A DNA stretch of 64,000 nt, taken from positions 1-64,000 of the forward strand of contig JAKSJB010000008.1 in the NCBI GenBank assembly GCA_024398475.1, given 5' to 3'. This document shows positions 1-8,041 of the stretch, one piece after another (position 1 is the first letter of the stretch; each line of letters begins with the position of its first letter). The position numbers were made by a program, and so were the translations under genes. A model generated the notes under the pieces. The model ran no database searches, was not told the origin of the DNA, and saw nothing but the letters and a program-made list of their open reading frames with translations. Origin of the DNA: Bacteroidaceae bacterium (GTDB lineage Bacteria > Bacteroidota > Bacteroidia > Bacteroidales > Bacteroidaceae).

Positions 1-302
1 CTACATTCACTAAGGAACTTACTGAAGGACAGCATATCCTCCGCATTACTATTACCGGTGCAAACTGCAACATCGACAAACTGAACTTCATCTGTACTCA
101 ACCTACAGGTGTGGAGAGTGTGATCAATGTTACTGGTGCAACATATAGGGTTTATACTACGTCGGGTGTGTATGTCGGCGAATTTACTGCCGAAGGCAAT
201 TCCGACATTTCAGGCAAACTCTTGGAACTTACCGGTAACCGTGGTACTTTCATCATCAAGAACATGAATACCAACAAGGCAAGAGTGCAGATGGCGAAGT
301 AA
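1..302 (+). CDS. C-terminal end of a secreted carbohydrate-binding protein (partial)
   Basis: The reading frame is open from base 3 and stops at 300-302; its start lies outside the window. The first 30 or so residues include HILRITITGANCNIDKLNF, which resembles the end of a CBM6/CBM35-type beta-sandwich (pattern H-x-L-x-[IV]-x-x-x-G-x-x-x-N-[IL]-D-x-[IL]-x-F). The rest resembles a short type IX secretion C-terminal domain: a strand-rich segment with YRVYTTSGVYVGEF and GTFIIKNMN, ending in a basic tail. The most likely whole protein is a secreted glycoside hydrolase or binding protein acting on plant polysaccharide, which fits the GH9 gene downstream on the same strand. The catalytic part cannot be seen. 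Confidence 0.6.
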   Translation, partial: TFTKELTEGQHILRITITGANCNIDKLNFICTQPTGVESVINVTGATYRVYTTSGVYVGEFTAEGNSDISGKLLELTGNRGTFIIKNMNTNKARVQMAK

Positions 303-303
303 T

Positions 304-334
304 GAAGATTGCCATTGGCCATTAGCCATTGGCT
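304..334. repeat. CCATTGGC/TTAGCC intergenic repeat
   Basis: Directly after the stop codon lies a run made of ATTGCCATTGG, CCATTAGCC and ATTGGC pieces, partly self-complementary. Close relatives of these words occur in other gaps of this window (about 5619-5649, 18427-18447 and 41836-41910). No coding potential is seen. Confidence 0.5.
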
Positions 335-369
335 TTCTAGCCTTATGGTAATGGTTAATGGTTCATGGT

Positions 370-550
370 AGTCTTGTTGACTTGTAGACCCGTAGACTCG
401 TTGACTCGTAGACTTGTTGACTCGTAGTCTTGTAGACTCGTAGACTCGTAGACTTGTTGACTCGTAGTCTTGTTGACTCGTAGACTTGTAGACTCGTAGA
501 CTTGTAGACTCGTAGACTTGTTGACTCGTAGACTTGTAGACTTGTTGACT
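370..550. repeat. Degenerate 8-bp tandem repeat tract
   Basis: About 22 head-to-tail copies of an 8-bp unit [TC]GT[AT]GACT (for example CGTAGACT, TGTTGACT, TGTAGACT) fill the gap before the GH9 start codon at 565. The order of the variants is irregular, so it is a degenerate microsatellite rather than a higher-order array. Reading the minus strand gives an ORF of repeating Ser-Thr-Ser-Leu-Gln-Val-Tyr-Glu, best explained as a by-product of the repeat. A short piece of the same family in opposite orientation is present at 18381-18406. Confidence 0.85.
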
Positions 551-564
551 TAAATAAATAACAT

Positions 565-3012
565 ATGAATCCTTTTAGCAAATCTTTGGTGGCGGCATTG
601 TTTTCCGGTGTGGCATTGAACTTGAATGCCCAGACTTTGAAACTGAACGAAAAGGGATATCTGGAAACACGCGGCGTGAACGTGATGATTTACAGTAATC
701 CTTTCTCTGCTGCATTCTATGATGAGAAACGGTCGGGTATCGACATCATTCATCATGGTGTAATGACTATTACCAACGGAGGTGTACGTTTTAATGAGAC
801 GCCTGAACAATGGGACTTGGTGCCTGAGATGCGGAGCCGTGAGGTGGATAAGGCTACTGGGGAGGTGACCGTACAACTATATTATAAAGAGTATGACATT
901 GAACCTCGGCTGAAGGTGCGTCCCGCGGGGGAGGGTTTCACCATTGAGGTGTATCTCGACAAACCGGTTCCTGCCGAACTGACGGGAAAGGCTTGCTTCA
1001 ACCTGGAGTTCCTTCCTTCGGCTTACTGGAATCACTCGTACTTGGTGGACGGAAAACCTCATTATTTCCCTCGCTATGCTACGAGCGATACTGAAACTCG
1101 TCCGCTTGAACAGAAGGCGAAGCAGGTAAACGACCTGATTACGTCCGACACTAGAGGTACGGGACGGTTCGTGTCGCCTAAACCTATTGCAAAAGGTCAC
1201 AGGTTGGTTCTTGCTCCTGATGAGCCTACAAGGATGGTCTCTGTTTCCAGCGATACGGAACTGCAACTGTATGACGGCAGAATTCTGGCTCAGAACGGTT
1301 GGTTCGTGGTTCATTCATTCCTTCCCGGCGAAAAGACCGGTAAGGTTCTTGAATGGAAGGTGGTTCCTAATTCCGTGAAGGATTGGGTGCGCCCTGCCGT
1401 TATCGGTTTCTCACAGGTGGGTTATACTCCTTCACAGAAGAAGGAGGCGGTTATTGAACTGGATCCAAACGACAAGGCACAGAAGACGGTCAGCATTTTC
1501 CGTGTGGATGAAGACGGAAAGCCTGTCTTGGCTAAGTCTGTTGCTGCAACGGAATGGGGACATTTCCTGCGCTATGATTACTTGAAGGCTGACTTCTCTG
1601 ATATTCAGCAACCTGGTATATATTACATTCAGTACGGTAATCAGAAGACTAACAGTTTCCCTATTTCTGAGGATGTATATGCCAAGGTGTGGCAACCTAC
1701 TATCGACGTGTGGTTCCCTGTCCAGATGGATCACATGACGGTGAAGGAGGGTTATCGTGTGTGGCATGGTGCTCCGCATCTTGACGATGTGGTACAGGCT
1801 CCTGTTGACATCCCTCACTTCGACATGTTCCAGATGGGACACGAGAACTTCTCTCCTTACAAGGATTATGAGCATATTGACGGTTTTGACGCAGGTGGGT
1901 GGTTTGATGCCGGTGACTGGGACATCGAAGGTAACTCTCATGCCAACGTCGTGACGAACTTCTCTATGATTTGGGATATGTTTAGGTTGGACCGTGACGA
2001 GATGATGGTGGACAAGGACAGGAAGTATGTAAACATTCATTTCCCTGACGGAAAACCTGACATCCTGCAGCAGATTGAACATGGTGTACTGCCTCTCGTG
2101 AATATCGTGGAGAAAATCGGTCATGCATGCCGTGGTATCAATCATGCTACCTTGTATCAGTACAACCGTCTGGATGAACCTTCAACGATTACGGACAATG
2201 TGGTTGGTACGGGTGACGAACGCTGGCTGTTTACTTACTATAACTCAGGTATGACTACAGCATTTACTTCGGCTCTTGCTGCGGCTTCCCGTTCTTTGAA
2301 GGACTTCAACCCTGAACTTTCAAAACGCTGTCTGGATGCTGCGGTAAAACTGTGGGACGACAATGTGGATTCGCTTTCTTCACGTTCGTTGATGGAACCT
2401 GGATTCCAACTGTTCCTTACTACTGGTGACAGAAAATACATTAAGGACTTGGAAAAGAATGTACTGGCTTCTTTCGTCAGCCGTGGTCCAAGGAGTCAGG
2501 TCCGTGACCTTACTTTCCCTCTGAGGGTGGCTCCTTACATGAGCAAGGATTACCTGAAGAAACTGCGTCCTTACGTGGAGATGTACAAGCAGCAACTTGA
2601 CAGGATGGACAAGAGCAACCCTTATGGTGTGAATGCCTACGGAACGGGGTGGGGCAATACCGGTTCTGTAGTGGGACAGGGTATCAGTTGCTACTATGCA
2701 AGCAAGTATTTCCCTGACATTATCAGTAGGGATGACGTTTATAACTGTGCTGACTTCATATATGGCTGTCATCCATACCACAACCTTTCTTTCGTGATGG
2801 GTGTGGGTGTGAAGCCAAAGAACGTGTCGTACGGAAACAACCGTGCTGACTTCTCCTTCATACCTGGTGCATTGGTTCCAGGTCTGTTGCTCCTTCAACC
2901 AGACTATGTGGAGAACAAGGATGACTGGCCTTTCTTCTGGGGACAGAACGAGGCTACTATCAGCGGAAATTCGTCTTACCTGATGTTTGGCTTGATGTTG
3001 GCGAATATGTAA
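565..3012 (+). CDS. Glycoside hydrolase family 9 endoglucanase
   Basis: An 815-residue secreted enzyme expected to cut beta-1,4-glucan (cellulose or mixed-linkage glucan). The N-terminus is a signal peptide ending at LNAQ (about residue 22). Residues 25-280 are strand-rich, and about 285-375 form the Ig-like N-terminal cellulase domain (start near PAVIGFSQVGYTP). The catalytic (alpha/alpha)6 barrel follows, with the nucleophile-base motif DAGD at 448-451 and the general acid Glu near 796 in GQNEATISGNS. Length is normal for GH9 with an Ig-like module plus an extra N-terminal domain. No type IX tail is evident, because the protein ends on the last barrel helix. An 8-bp repeat tract lies directly upstream. 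It may form a polysaccharide-degradation pair with the carbohydrate-binding protein before it. GH9 assignment is firm; the exact substrate is inferred. Confidence 0.9.
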   Translation: MNPFSKSLVAALFSGVALNLNAQTLKLNEKGYLETRGVNVMIYSNPFSAAFYDEKRSGIDIIHHGVMTITNGGVRFNETPEQWDLVPEMRSREVDKATGEVTVQLYYKEYDIEPRLKVRPAGEGFTIEVYLDKPVPAELTGKACFNLEFLPSAYWNHSYLVDGKPHYFPRYATSDTETRPLEQKAKQVNDLITSDTRGTGRFVSPKPIAKGHRLVLAPDEPTRMVSVSSDTELQLYDGRILAQNGWFVVHSFLPGEKTGKVLEWKVVPNSVKDWVRPAVIGFSQVGYTPSQKKEAVIELDPNDKAQKTVSIFRVDEDGKPVLAKSVAATEWGHFLRYDYLKADFSDIQQPGIYYIQYGNQKTNSFPISEDVYAKVWQPTIDVWFPVQMDHMTVKEGYRVWHGAPHLDDVVQAPVDIPHFDMFQMGHENFSPYKDYEHIDGFDAGGWFDAGDWDIEGNSHANVVTNFSMIWDMFRLDRDEMMVDKDRKYVNIHFPDGKPDILQQIEHGVLPLVNIVEKIGHACRGINHATLYQYNRLDEPSTITDNVVGTGDERWLFTYYNSGMTTAFTSALAAASRSLKDFNPELSKRCLDAAVKLWDDNVDSLSSRSLMEPGFQLFLTTGDRKYIKDLEKNVLASFVSRGPRSQVRDLTFPLRVAPYMSKDYLKKLRPYVEMYKQQLDRMDKSNPYGVNAYGTGWGNTGSVVGQGISCYYASKYFPDIISRDDVYNCADFIYGCHPYHNLSFVMGVGVKPKNVSYGNNRADFSFIPGALVPGLLLLQPDYVENKDDWPFFWGQNEATISGNSSYLMFGLMLANM

Positions 3013-3064
3013 GGGGTTAATGGTTAATGGTTGGGGTTAATGGTTAAGGGGTTAAAGGTTAAAT
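3013..3064. repeat. GGTTAATGGTTAA-type simple repeat
   Basis: The bases after the GH9 stop are repeats of GGTTAATGGTTAA/GGGGTTAA. A related string (GGTAATGGTTAATGG) lies at 345-362. Nothing coding is seen. Confidence 0.5.
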
Positions 3065-3070
3065 CTACTT

Positions 3071-3092
3071 TGAACCGGCGCAGCCATTAAAC
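3071..3092 (-). repeat. Inverted partial copy of the GGCTTCGCC extragenic repeat
   Basis: GAACCGGCGCAGCCATTAAA is the reverse complement of TTTAATGGCTGCGCCGGTTC, a one-base variant of the GGCTTCGCCGGTTC part of the 40-bp repeat found at 3649, 5197, 7345 and 9803. It is the only copy noticed in this orientation. Confidence 0.55.
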
Positions 3093-3131
3093 CTTTACAG
3101 GTTTGAATTATCTTATAAATAAATTGAAGAT

Positions 3132-3638
3132 ATGATTAGACGTGTTTTTGTATTAGTGTTTTTGTGCTTGTCTGCCTTGGCTGGCAGGGCGCAGGTTCTT
3201 TTGTTGGACAGTATCTACTGTATCAATCCGGAAACGAATGAGACTAGTATGGTGTCTTTGAATTTCCGTGTTACTGCCAGTGGTACACGTGATCAATTGG
3301 AAGTGGAAATACAGAATTATCCTGGATATGAAAAGTCCGTGGTTCTGAACTTCTGCAAGTATCCGTATGTGGGTGACAGCCGTCTGATGAGAATGAACAG
3401 CGGTGCATGGTGTATTACAAGTACAATCAAGCGTGAGGCTACTTATCTCCTTATCGGTGATATTGACAATAACGACAAGGATTTTGCTCCCGTTCAGATT
3501 GAATATCGTGACAAAAACAATAATAAGGTCAACAAATACCCTTGCAACCTTATTGTTTCAAGGAACAATATTGAACGTATACATGAATTCATAAACGACT
3601 GTCTCGAAGACGGCGTGCTTGAAGAAAAAAGGTTGTAA
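3132..3638 (+). CDS. Small secreted protein of unknown function
   Basis: A 168-residue protein with a clear signal peptide (MIRRVFVLVFLCLSALAGRAQ). The mature part has three cysteines before residue 100 (in YCINPE, NFCKYP, AWCIT) and one in the last 20 residues, and is predicted to be mostly beta-strand with a short C-terminal helix. I do not recognise a family. It sits alone between the GH9 gene and the repeat at 3649. Codon use matches its neighbours, so it is probably a real host gene exported to the periplasm or beyond. Confidence 0.6.
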   Translation: MIRRVFVLVFLCLSALAGRAQVLLLDSIYCINPETNETSMVSLNFRVTASGTRDQLEVEIQNYPGYEKSVVLNFCKYPYVGDSRLMRMNSGAWCITSTIKREATYLLIGDIDNNDKDFAPVQIEYRDKNNNKVNKYPCNLIVSRNNIERIHEFINDCLEDGVLEEKRL

Positions 3639-3648
3639 AAGGTTCAAT

Positions 3649-3700
3649 GGCTTCGCCGGTTCAATTGAGGCTTGCGCCTCGGTTCAATGGCTTCGCCATG
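3649..3700. repeat. Palindromic extragenic repeat, 40-bp unit plus partial
   Basis: One full 40-bp unit with two potential hairpins, GGC-TTC-GCC and GAGGC-TTGC-GCCTC, joined by GGTTCAATT, followed by the first 9 bases of a second unit. It starts 10 bases after the preceding stop codon. The same unit is found at 5197, 7345 (three tandem copies) and 9803. Confidence 0.85.
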
Positions 3701-3720
3701 TAAGGGTTTAAACTTAAAAA

Positions 3721-3763
3721 AACAAGAGGGGCGCATCATAAAAATGTGCCCCTCTTGTTTTTC
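3721..3763. terminator. Bidirectional intrinsic terminator
   Basis: AACAAGAGGGGCGCA and TGTGCCCCTCTTGTT form a long GC-rich hairpin with a T-run on the plus side and an A-run on the other. It separates the plus-strand gene ending at 3638 from the minus-strand gene ending at 3775 and can serve both. Confidence 0.85.
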
Positions 3764-3774
3764 TGGAATAAGTG

Positions 3775-4122
3775 TTAGAACTGGATGTCGAAGGATGTTG
3801 GATTTTCAGCCTTTTCCGGCTCTGCTGATTGTTCTTCAGCCTGTGGCTGTTCTTGCTGGGCTGGGTTGTTGCTGCTTGCGATGCCAATAACTTTGTTCAG
3901 CGCAGCAACGAACTTATCGTAGTCTTCCTTGTAGAGAAACAACTTGTGCTTCTCGAAAGTGAAATGCGGATTATCCGTTGGACCATCAGCAATACGTTTA
4001 CTCTCTGTAATGGCTACATACTTGTCACCATTTCTACTTTGCTTCACGTCGAAGTAGTAGATTCGCTTTCCCGCTTTTACCGTCTCTGAAAAGAGAAGGT
4101 CTTTGTCTACGTCATTCATCAT
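3775..4122 (-). CDS. DUF3276 family PUR-alpha-like nucleic-acid-binding protein
   Basis: A 115-residue cytoplasmic protein. Residues 5-80 (LLFSETVKAGKRIYYFDVK, KYVAITESKR, FTFEKHKLFLYKEDYDKF) match the single PUR repeat of DUF3276, a Bacteroidota/Spirochaete family structurally related to Pur-alpha and able to bind single-stranded DNA or RNA. The C-terminal 30 residues are a Glu/Gln/Pro-rich tail. Two consecutive ATGs lie at 4122 and 4119 and either could be the start. A TTG-20 nt-CACATTTG promoter-like pair on the minus strand (about 4206-4176) would drive it, back to back with the nusB promoter. The cellular role is not established. Confidence 0.8.
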   Translation of the reverse strand: MMNDVDKDLLFSETVKAGKRIYYFDVKQSRNGDKYVAITESKRIADGPTDNPHFTFEKHKLFLYKEDYDKFVAALNKVIGIASSNNPAQQEQPQAEEQSAEPEKAENPTSFDIQF

Positions 4123-4192
4123 ACAAATTAGGTTTTTAAGATTGCATATTCACGACTTTTGCCGTAAATCGTGTGCAAATGTGCTCTTTTTT

Positions 4193-4225
4193 TTTGATAC
4201 ATGCAAGTAATTCGGGATATTTTTG
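4193..4225 (+). promoter_or_regulatory. Bacteroidota promoter for nusB
   Basis: TTTG at 4193-4196, 21 nt spacing, then TATTTTTG at 4218-4225. This is the sigma-ABfr type -33/-7 arrangement. Transcription would begin near 4231-4234, leaving a leader of about 33 nt. A second TATTTTTG follows at 4227-4234. Confidence 0.65.
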
Positions 4226-4265
4226 CTATTTTTGCACTTTGAAATTCAAAAATAGTGTTTTTTGT

Positions 4266-5189
4266 ATGATAAATAGAACGATTATTCGATTAAAGATTGT
4301 TCAACTCATCTATGCTTATTACCAAAACGGAGGACGCAGAATCGATGCAGTTGAGAAGGAGTTAATGTATAGCCTTTCAAAAGCTTATGACCTGTACAAC
4401 TATCTTCTATGTCTGATGGTTGACCTTACCAGATATGCAGAAGAAGTGGTGACTGAACAGGAGGAGAAAAACCGTGTAGCACATATCGATGCTCAAATCA
4501 GCCATCGTTTGCTTGACAATAAGTTTGTTGCCGTACTTTCGCAGAACGAGATGCTCAATCAGTTCCGCGATAATCAACATCTTACTTGGATGGATGACAG
4601 AAACTATCTGAAACATCTGTATGCAGCAATAACCGAGTCGGAGTATTATTCTGATTACATGTCGTTGGAGGATACTTCCTTTGAGGATGACCGTGAATTC
4701 TGGCGTCGTGTATATAAGAACATAATTATGAAAGACACTGAAATCGACGAAATACTCGAGGATAAGAGTCTTTACTGGAATGATGACAAGGAGACGGTGG
4801 ATACATTCGTGCTGAAAACAATAAAGAGATTTACTGCTGAAAGTTCTGCTGAACATCAGTTGATGCCTCAGTTCCGTGACGAAGAAGACGTTGACTATGC
4901 AAAGCGTCTCCTCGACAGAACTATTGAAAATGCTGGTTACTATCAGTCTCTAATCAGTAATAGTACCCGCAACTGGGAACTGAAACGAATTGCATTTATG
5001 GATCTCGTTATCATGCAGGTGGCAGTTGCTGAAATGCTCAGTTTCCCTGAAATTCCTGTGTCCGTGACTATCAACGAATACATTGAACTGGCAAAATGCT
5101 ACAGTACTCCTAAGAGTCATATGTATATCAACGGTATAATCGACAACATCGCAAACCGTTTGCGTAGTGAAGGAAAATTAATGAAGTAA
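4266..5189 (+). CDS. nusB: Transcription antitermination factor NusB
   Basis: An RNA-binding factor that with NusE (S10) assembles antitermination complexes on rRNA leaders. The start at 4266 (MINRTIIRLKIVQLIYAYYQNG) gives 307 residues, the usual length of the Bacteroidota NusB form. This form has a long acidic middle insert between the N-terminal helices and the conserved C-terminal NusB fold (about 215-300: RNWELKRIAFMDLVIMQVAVAEML, FPEIPVSVTINEYIELAK). The frame is open upstream to 4173, but that stretch carries the promoter and reads as non-coding sequence. It leads the conserved run nusB-yajC-ybbR-coaE. Confidence 0.92.
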   Translation: MINRTIIRLKIVQLIYAYYQNGGRRIDAVEKELMYSLSKAYDLYNYLLCLMVDLTRYAEEVVTEQEEKNRVAHIDAQISHRLLDNKFVAVLSQNEMLNQFRDNQHLTWMDDRNYLKHLYAAITESEYYSDYMSLEDTSFEDDREFWRRVYKNIIMKDTEIDEILEDKSLYWNDDKETVDTFVLKTIKRFTAESSAEHQLMPQFRDEEDVDYAKRLLDRTIENAGYYQSLISNSTRNWELKRIAFMDLVIMQVAVAEMLSFPEIPVSVTINEYIELAKCYSTPKSHMYINGIIDNIANRLRSEGKLMK

Positions 5190-5196
5190 GGGAATT

Positions 5197-5237
5197 GGCT
5201 GACGCCGGTTCAATTGAGGCTTGCGCCTCGGTTCGAA
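5197..5237. repeat. Palindromic extragenic repeat copy
   Basis: A 41-bp copy of the GGC..GCC / GAGGC-TTGC-GCCTC unit lies 8 bases after the nusB stop. The first hairpin is the variant GGC-TGAC-GCC. It falls between co-oriented genes of one probable operon. Confidence 0.8.
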
Positions 5238-5272
5238 GAAAGATGTAAAACATATTAAAAATATTATTAACT

Positions 5273-5617
5273 ATGACATTTAATCTATTACAGGCTGCAG
5301 GTGCAGCAGATGCTAATCAAGGCGGTCTTGGAGGACTTCTTGGTGGTTCAACTGGTTCTATTCTCATGATAGTACTTATGTTCGTAATCCTCTATTTCTT
5401 CATGATCCGTCCTCAACAGAAGAAGCAGAAGGAAATTCAGAAGTTCCGCAATAGTCTTACTGTTGGTAGTAAGGTTGTTACTGCCGGTGGTATTTACGGA
5501 ACAGTGAAGTCTCTGAACGAAGGTGAGAGTTTCCTGATTCTTGAAATTGCCAAGGGTATTACAATTCAGATTGAACGCAGTTGTGTGTTTGCTGATGCTT
5601 CACAGAACCAGCAGTAA
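5273..5617 (+). CDS. yajC: Preprotein translocase accessory subunit YajC
   Basis: A 114-residue inner-membrane protein that associates with SecDF-YidC and aids Sec export. A glycine-rich N-terminus is followed by one transmembrane helix (about 26-46, GSILMIVLMFVILYFFMIRPQ) carrying the family signature FFMIRPQQKKQKE, then a small cytoplasmic domain (GSKVVTAGGIYGTVKSL). Length and motif are canonical. It lies 83 bp after nusB with one extragenic repeat in between and is followed by ybbR, the usual order in this phylum. Confidence 0.92.
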   Translation: MTFNLLQAAGAADANQGGLGGLLGGSTGSILMIVLMFVILYFFMIRPQQKKQKEIQKFRNSLTVGSKVVTAGGIYGTVKSLNEGESFLILEIAKGITIQIERSCVFADASQNQQ

Positions 5618-5618
5618 T

Positions 5619-5649
5619 GAATTGCCATTGGCTATTGGTTATTGGCTGA
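5619..5649. repeat. CCATTGGC-type intergenic repeat
   Basis: AATTGCCATTGGCTATTGG and further TATTGGC words follow the yajC stop directly, as at 304-334. The gap to the next gene is otherwise unremarkable. Confidence 0.4.
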
Positions 5650-5688
5650 TTCAATATTGACATACAGACTTTAAAAAGACCGTGGACT

Positions 5689-6672
5689 ATGGAGGCACAG
5701 GGAAATGCTTGGAGCCGATTTTTCAGTCATTTGAAATTTCTGAAGATAAGACGGGAGTTTTGGATATTCCTTACTTTCGTAATCATTTCCGTTGCCTTTT
5801 GGTTTCTTCAGGTGTTCAAGGATCAGACAAACCTGAACATTGAGTATGGGATTGAACTGAAGGATGTGCCGGGGAGTACTATTGTTACTTCATCGCTGCC
5901 GTCATCAATTACTGTTACCATTCAGGGTAGGGGATACTCCCTGTTGGATTATTTCCTGAAGCATCGAAACAGTACAATTTACATTGACTATGCTGATATA
6001 CCGAAGGTCAGTGGTGTTCTTACCATTGACAACTATGTATGGAAAAAGGCTTTTGCAAAGGAATTCGGTAAGGGGGTCTCTCTGATTTCGGTAAATCCTT
6101 CGACTATAGAGGTATATACCTCTTCGGGCGCACATAAACAGGTTCCTGTGACTTTCAAAGGCAACATCAAGACCGCGTCACAGTATCTGCTGTGCAACAT
6201 AAGTTTAGACCCTCAGTATATTGACATTTATGCACCGGTTGACAGATTTGATACTGTCAGTGCGATAATGACTGAGGAACTGTCGTTGACTGATTTGAAG
6301 GACACTACGGTTGTAAGGGTGGCATTGAATCCATCCAAGGGTATTAAGTGTGTACCGGACTCTGTGACAGCAACTATCTGTGTAGATCTGTTCACTACAA
6401 AGACCGTTAAGGTGCCTATATATTGTGAGAATATTCCGGAAGACAGGATTCTGAGGACATTCCCTTTGATGGCTGAAGTGACTTTCAATGTCAGTGCTAC
6501 AATGTATCCTAACGTAACGGCTGACGACTTTGTGGTAACGGTGGACTATACGTCAATACAGCCTAATGACAAAAAGTGCAAATTGAAAATATCGGGATAT
6601 CCGGATGGAATCTCAAATATAAAACTCAATCCGGAATATTTGGATTACATAATTGAAACGGACGACAATTGA
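5689..6672 (+). CDS. YbbR-like domain protein (CdaR-type)
   Basis: A 327-residue membrane-anchored protein with one N-terminal transmembrane helix (about 26-45, FWIFLTFVIISVAFWFLQVF) and several YbbR repeats facing the periplasm (for example VPGSTIVTSSLPSSITVTIQG and the repeats near 145-310). In Firmicutes the homologous CdaR regulates the diadenylate cyclase CdaA; in Bacteroidota the role is less clear. It lies between yajC and coaE, 71 bp and 65 bp from them, and is probably co-transcribed. Confidence 0.8.
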   Translation: MEAQGNAWSRFFSHLKFLKIRREFWIFLTFVIISVAFWFLQVFKDQTNLNIEYGIELKDVPGSTIVTSSLPSSITVTIQGRGYSLLDYFLKHRNSTIYIDYADIPKVSGVLTIDNYVWKKAFAKEFGKGVSLISVNPSTIEVYTSSGAHKQVPVTFKGNIKTASQYLLCNISLDPQYIDIYAPVDRFDTVSAIMTEELSLTDLKDTTVVRVALNPSKGIKCVPDSVTATICVDLFTTKTVKVPIYCENIPEDRILRTFPLMAEVTFNVSATMYPNVTADDFVVTVDYTSIQPNDKKCKLKISGYPDGISNIKLNPEYLDYIIETDDN

Positions 6673-6737
6673 CATTGAAATTTAGGAGTGAATTTAAATC
6701 GCAATGAATCGTCTTACCTAAAAATAAACTAACTAAC

Positions 6738-7331
6738 ATGGTAATACTAGGAATAACGGGAGGCATCGGTTGTGGAAAATCGTATGTTTCCAATTTGTTG
6801 AAAAGACAGGGCGCGCCTGTGTATAATTGTGATGAAGCTGCCAAATACATCATGTCATCTGATCAACAGGTGATAGAACAAATCAAGATGCTGGTTGGCG
6901 AAAATGCGTATCTGGCAGATGGACAAATCAATAAGACGGCTATTGGTGAATTTATATTCAGCAGTGATGAAAACCGTCTGAAACTGAATGCGATTGTGCA
7001 TCCAGTAGTACGCCAACATTTCATTGGTTGGACACATTCGCTAAATACGCATATGGCGTTTGTGGAATGTGCTCTGCTATATGAATCAGGCTTTGATGAT
7101 ATGGTGGATAAGGTTGTGGAAGTATTTGCTTCGGAGGAGGTGAGAATCCACAGAATCATAAAAAGAGACAAGATAACAAGAATTCAGGCTACTGAAAGAA
7201 TCAAGGCTCAGATGAGTGAAACTGAGAAAATGAAGAAGGCGGACTTCTGTATCATCAATAATGGAAACATGAATGTCAGCCGTCAGATAGATCGGATCGT
7301 GGGACATATTTTTTCCAGTTCAGAAAGATGA
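6738..7331 (+). CDS. coaE: Dephospho-CoA kinase
   Basis: Performs the last step of coenzyme A synthesis, phosphorylation of the 3' hydroxyl of dephospho-CoA. At 197 residues it has the normal length. The P-loop is GGIGCGKSYV at residues 8-17, followed by the family-typical GAPVYNCDEAAK. The lid and base-binding parts include VHPVVRQHF and FVECALLYESGFDDMVDKVV. The product needs no signal and acts in the cytoplasm. Three tandem extragenic repeats follow 13 bp after its stop. Confidence 0.93.
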   Translation: MVILGITGGIGCGKSYVSNLLKRQGAPVYNCDEAAKYIMSSDQQVIEQIKMLVGENAYLADGQINKTAIGEFIFSSDENRLKLNAIVHPVVRQHFIGWTHSLNTHMAFVECALLYESGFDDMVDKVVEVFASEEVRIHRIIKRDKITRIQATERIKAQMSETEKMKKADFCIINNGNMNVSRQIDRIVGHIFSSSER

Positions 7332-7344
7332 GTAAGGGTTTAAT

Positions 7345-7470
7345 GGCTTCGCCGGTTCAATTGAGGCTTGCGCCTCGGTTCAATGGCTTCGCCGGTTCAA
7401 TTGAGGCTTACGCCTCGGTTTAAGGGCTTCGCCGGTTCAATTGAGGCTTACGCCTCGGTTTAAGGGCTTA
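7345..7470. repeat. Three tandem copies of the 40-bp palindromic extragenic repeat
   Basis: Units start at 7345, 7385 and 7425 with an exact 40-bp period, followed by a fragment. Units 2 and 3 share two changes from unit 1: the loop TTAC instead of TTGC, and the end GGTTTAAG instead of GGTTCAAT. The hairpins GGC-TTC-GCC and GAGGC-TTRC-GCCTC are kept in every unit. The rest of the gap to 7554 is AT-rich with CTATAACC repeats. Confidence 0.9.
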
Positions 7471-7554
7471 AGGGTTTAAAAGTTAAAACTGCTATAACCT
7501 CTATAACCGCTATAATAACTATAAAATAAATAAAAACTAAAAAATAAAGGAATT

Positions 7555-7977
7555 ATGATTAAGGAAATACTTGCCATTTCGGGCAAACCAGGACTTTACA
7601 AACTTGTAAAGCGTGGAGCAAATATGCTCATTGTAGAAACTCTTGATGCAACTCACAAGCGTATTCCTGCCTATTCAACTGACAGGGTAGTATCAGTCGC
7701 TGATATTTCTATTTACACAGATGACGGGGAGGATACTCCATTGGTAAACGTGTTCCAGTCAATCTGTGACCAGAAAGAGGGAAAGGCTGTTGACATCAAT
7801 CATAAGAAGGCTGAAAACGATGTGGTAATCGCATTCTTCAAGGAGGCTCTTCCAAACTATGATCCTGACCGTGTGCGTGTAAGCGACATGCGTAAGGTCA
7901 TTGCGTGGTACAATATCCTTGTCAATGCGGGTATCTCAAAATTCGTTGAAGAAGAAAAAGCAAGCGATAAGGAGTAA
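7555..7977 (+). CDS. DUF5606 domain protein
   Basis: A 140-residue cytoplasmic protein. The first 50 residues (MIKEILAISGKPGLYKLV, MLIVETLD, RIPAYSTDRVVSVADISIYT) match the Bacteroidota family DUF5606, an SH3-like N-terminal domain followed by a helical part (FKEALPNYDPDRVRVSDMRKV). The function is unknown. Its place after coaE and before glnS is a common one in this phylum. The gap to glnS is 64 bp. Confidence 0.78.
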   Translation: MIKEILAISGKPGLYKLVKRGANMLIVETLDATHKRIPAYSTDRVVSVADISIYTDDGEDTPLVNVFQSICDQKEGKAVDINHKKAENDVVIAFFKEALPNYDPDRVRVSDMRKVIAWYNILVNAGISKFVEEEKASDKE

Positions 7978-8041
7978 CAGATTGAAGTGAAAGTGAAGAG
8001 TGATTGGTGACTGAGGAATAATTTAGACTATATTTGGATAT

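Noticed and set aside
363..581. Minus-strand frame of 72 codons with repeating STSLQVYE peptide
   Set aside because: It is a direct translation of the 8-bp tandem repeat; no signal, promoter or conserved domain supports a gene.
1432..2145. Minus-strand frame of 237 codons opposite the GH9 gene
   Set aside because: Antisense shadow of a well-supported enzyme; its peptide has no recognisable family.
3672..3890. Plus-strand frame running through the extragenic repeat and terminator
   Set aside because: It crosses a strong terminator and lies opposite DUF3276; no protein features.
7345..7470. Tandem 40-bp units considered as CRISPR or attachment site
   Set aside because: Units abut without spacers and recur singly elsewhere between genes; no integrase is present.
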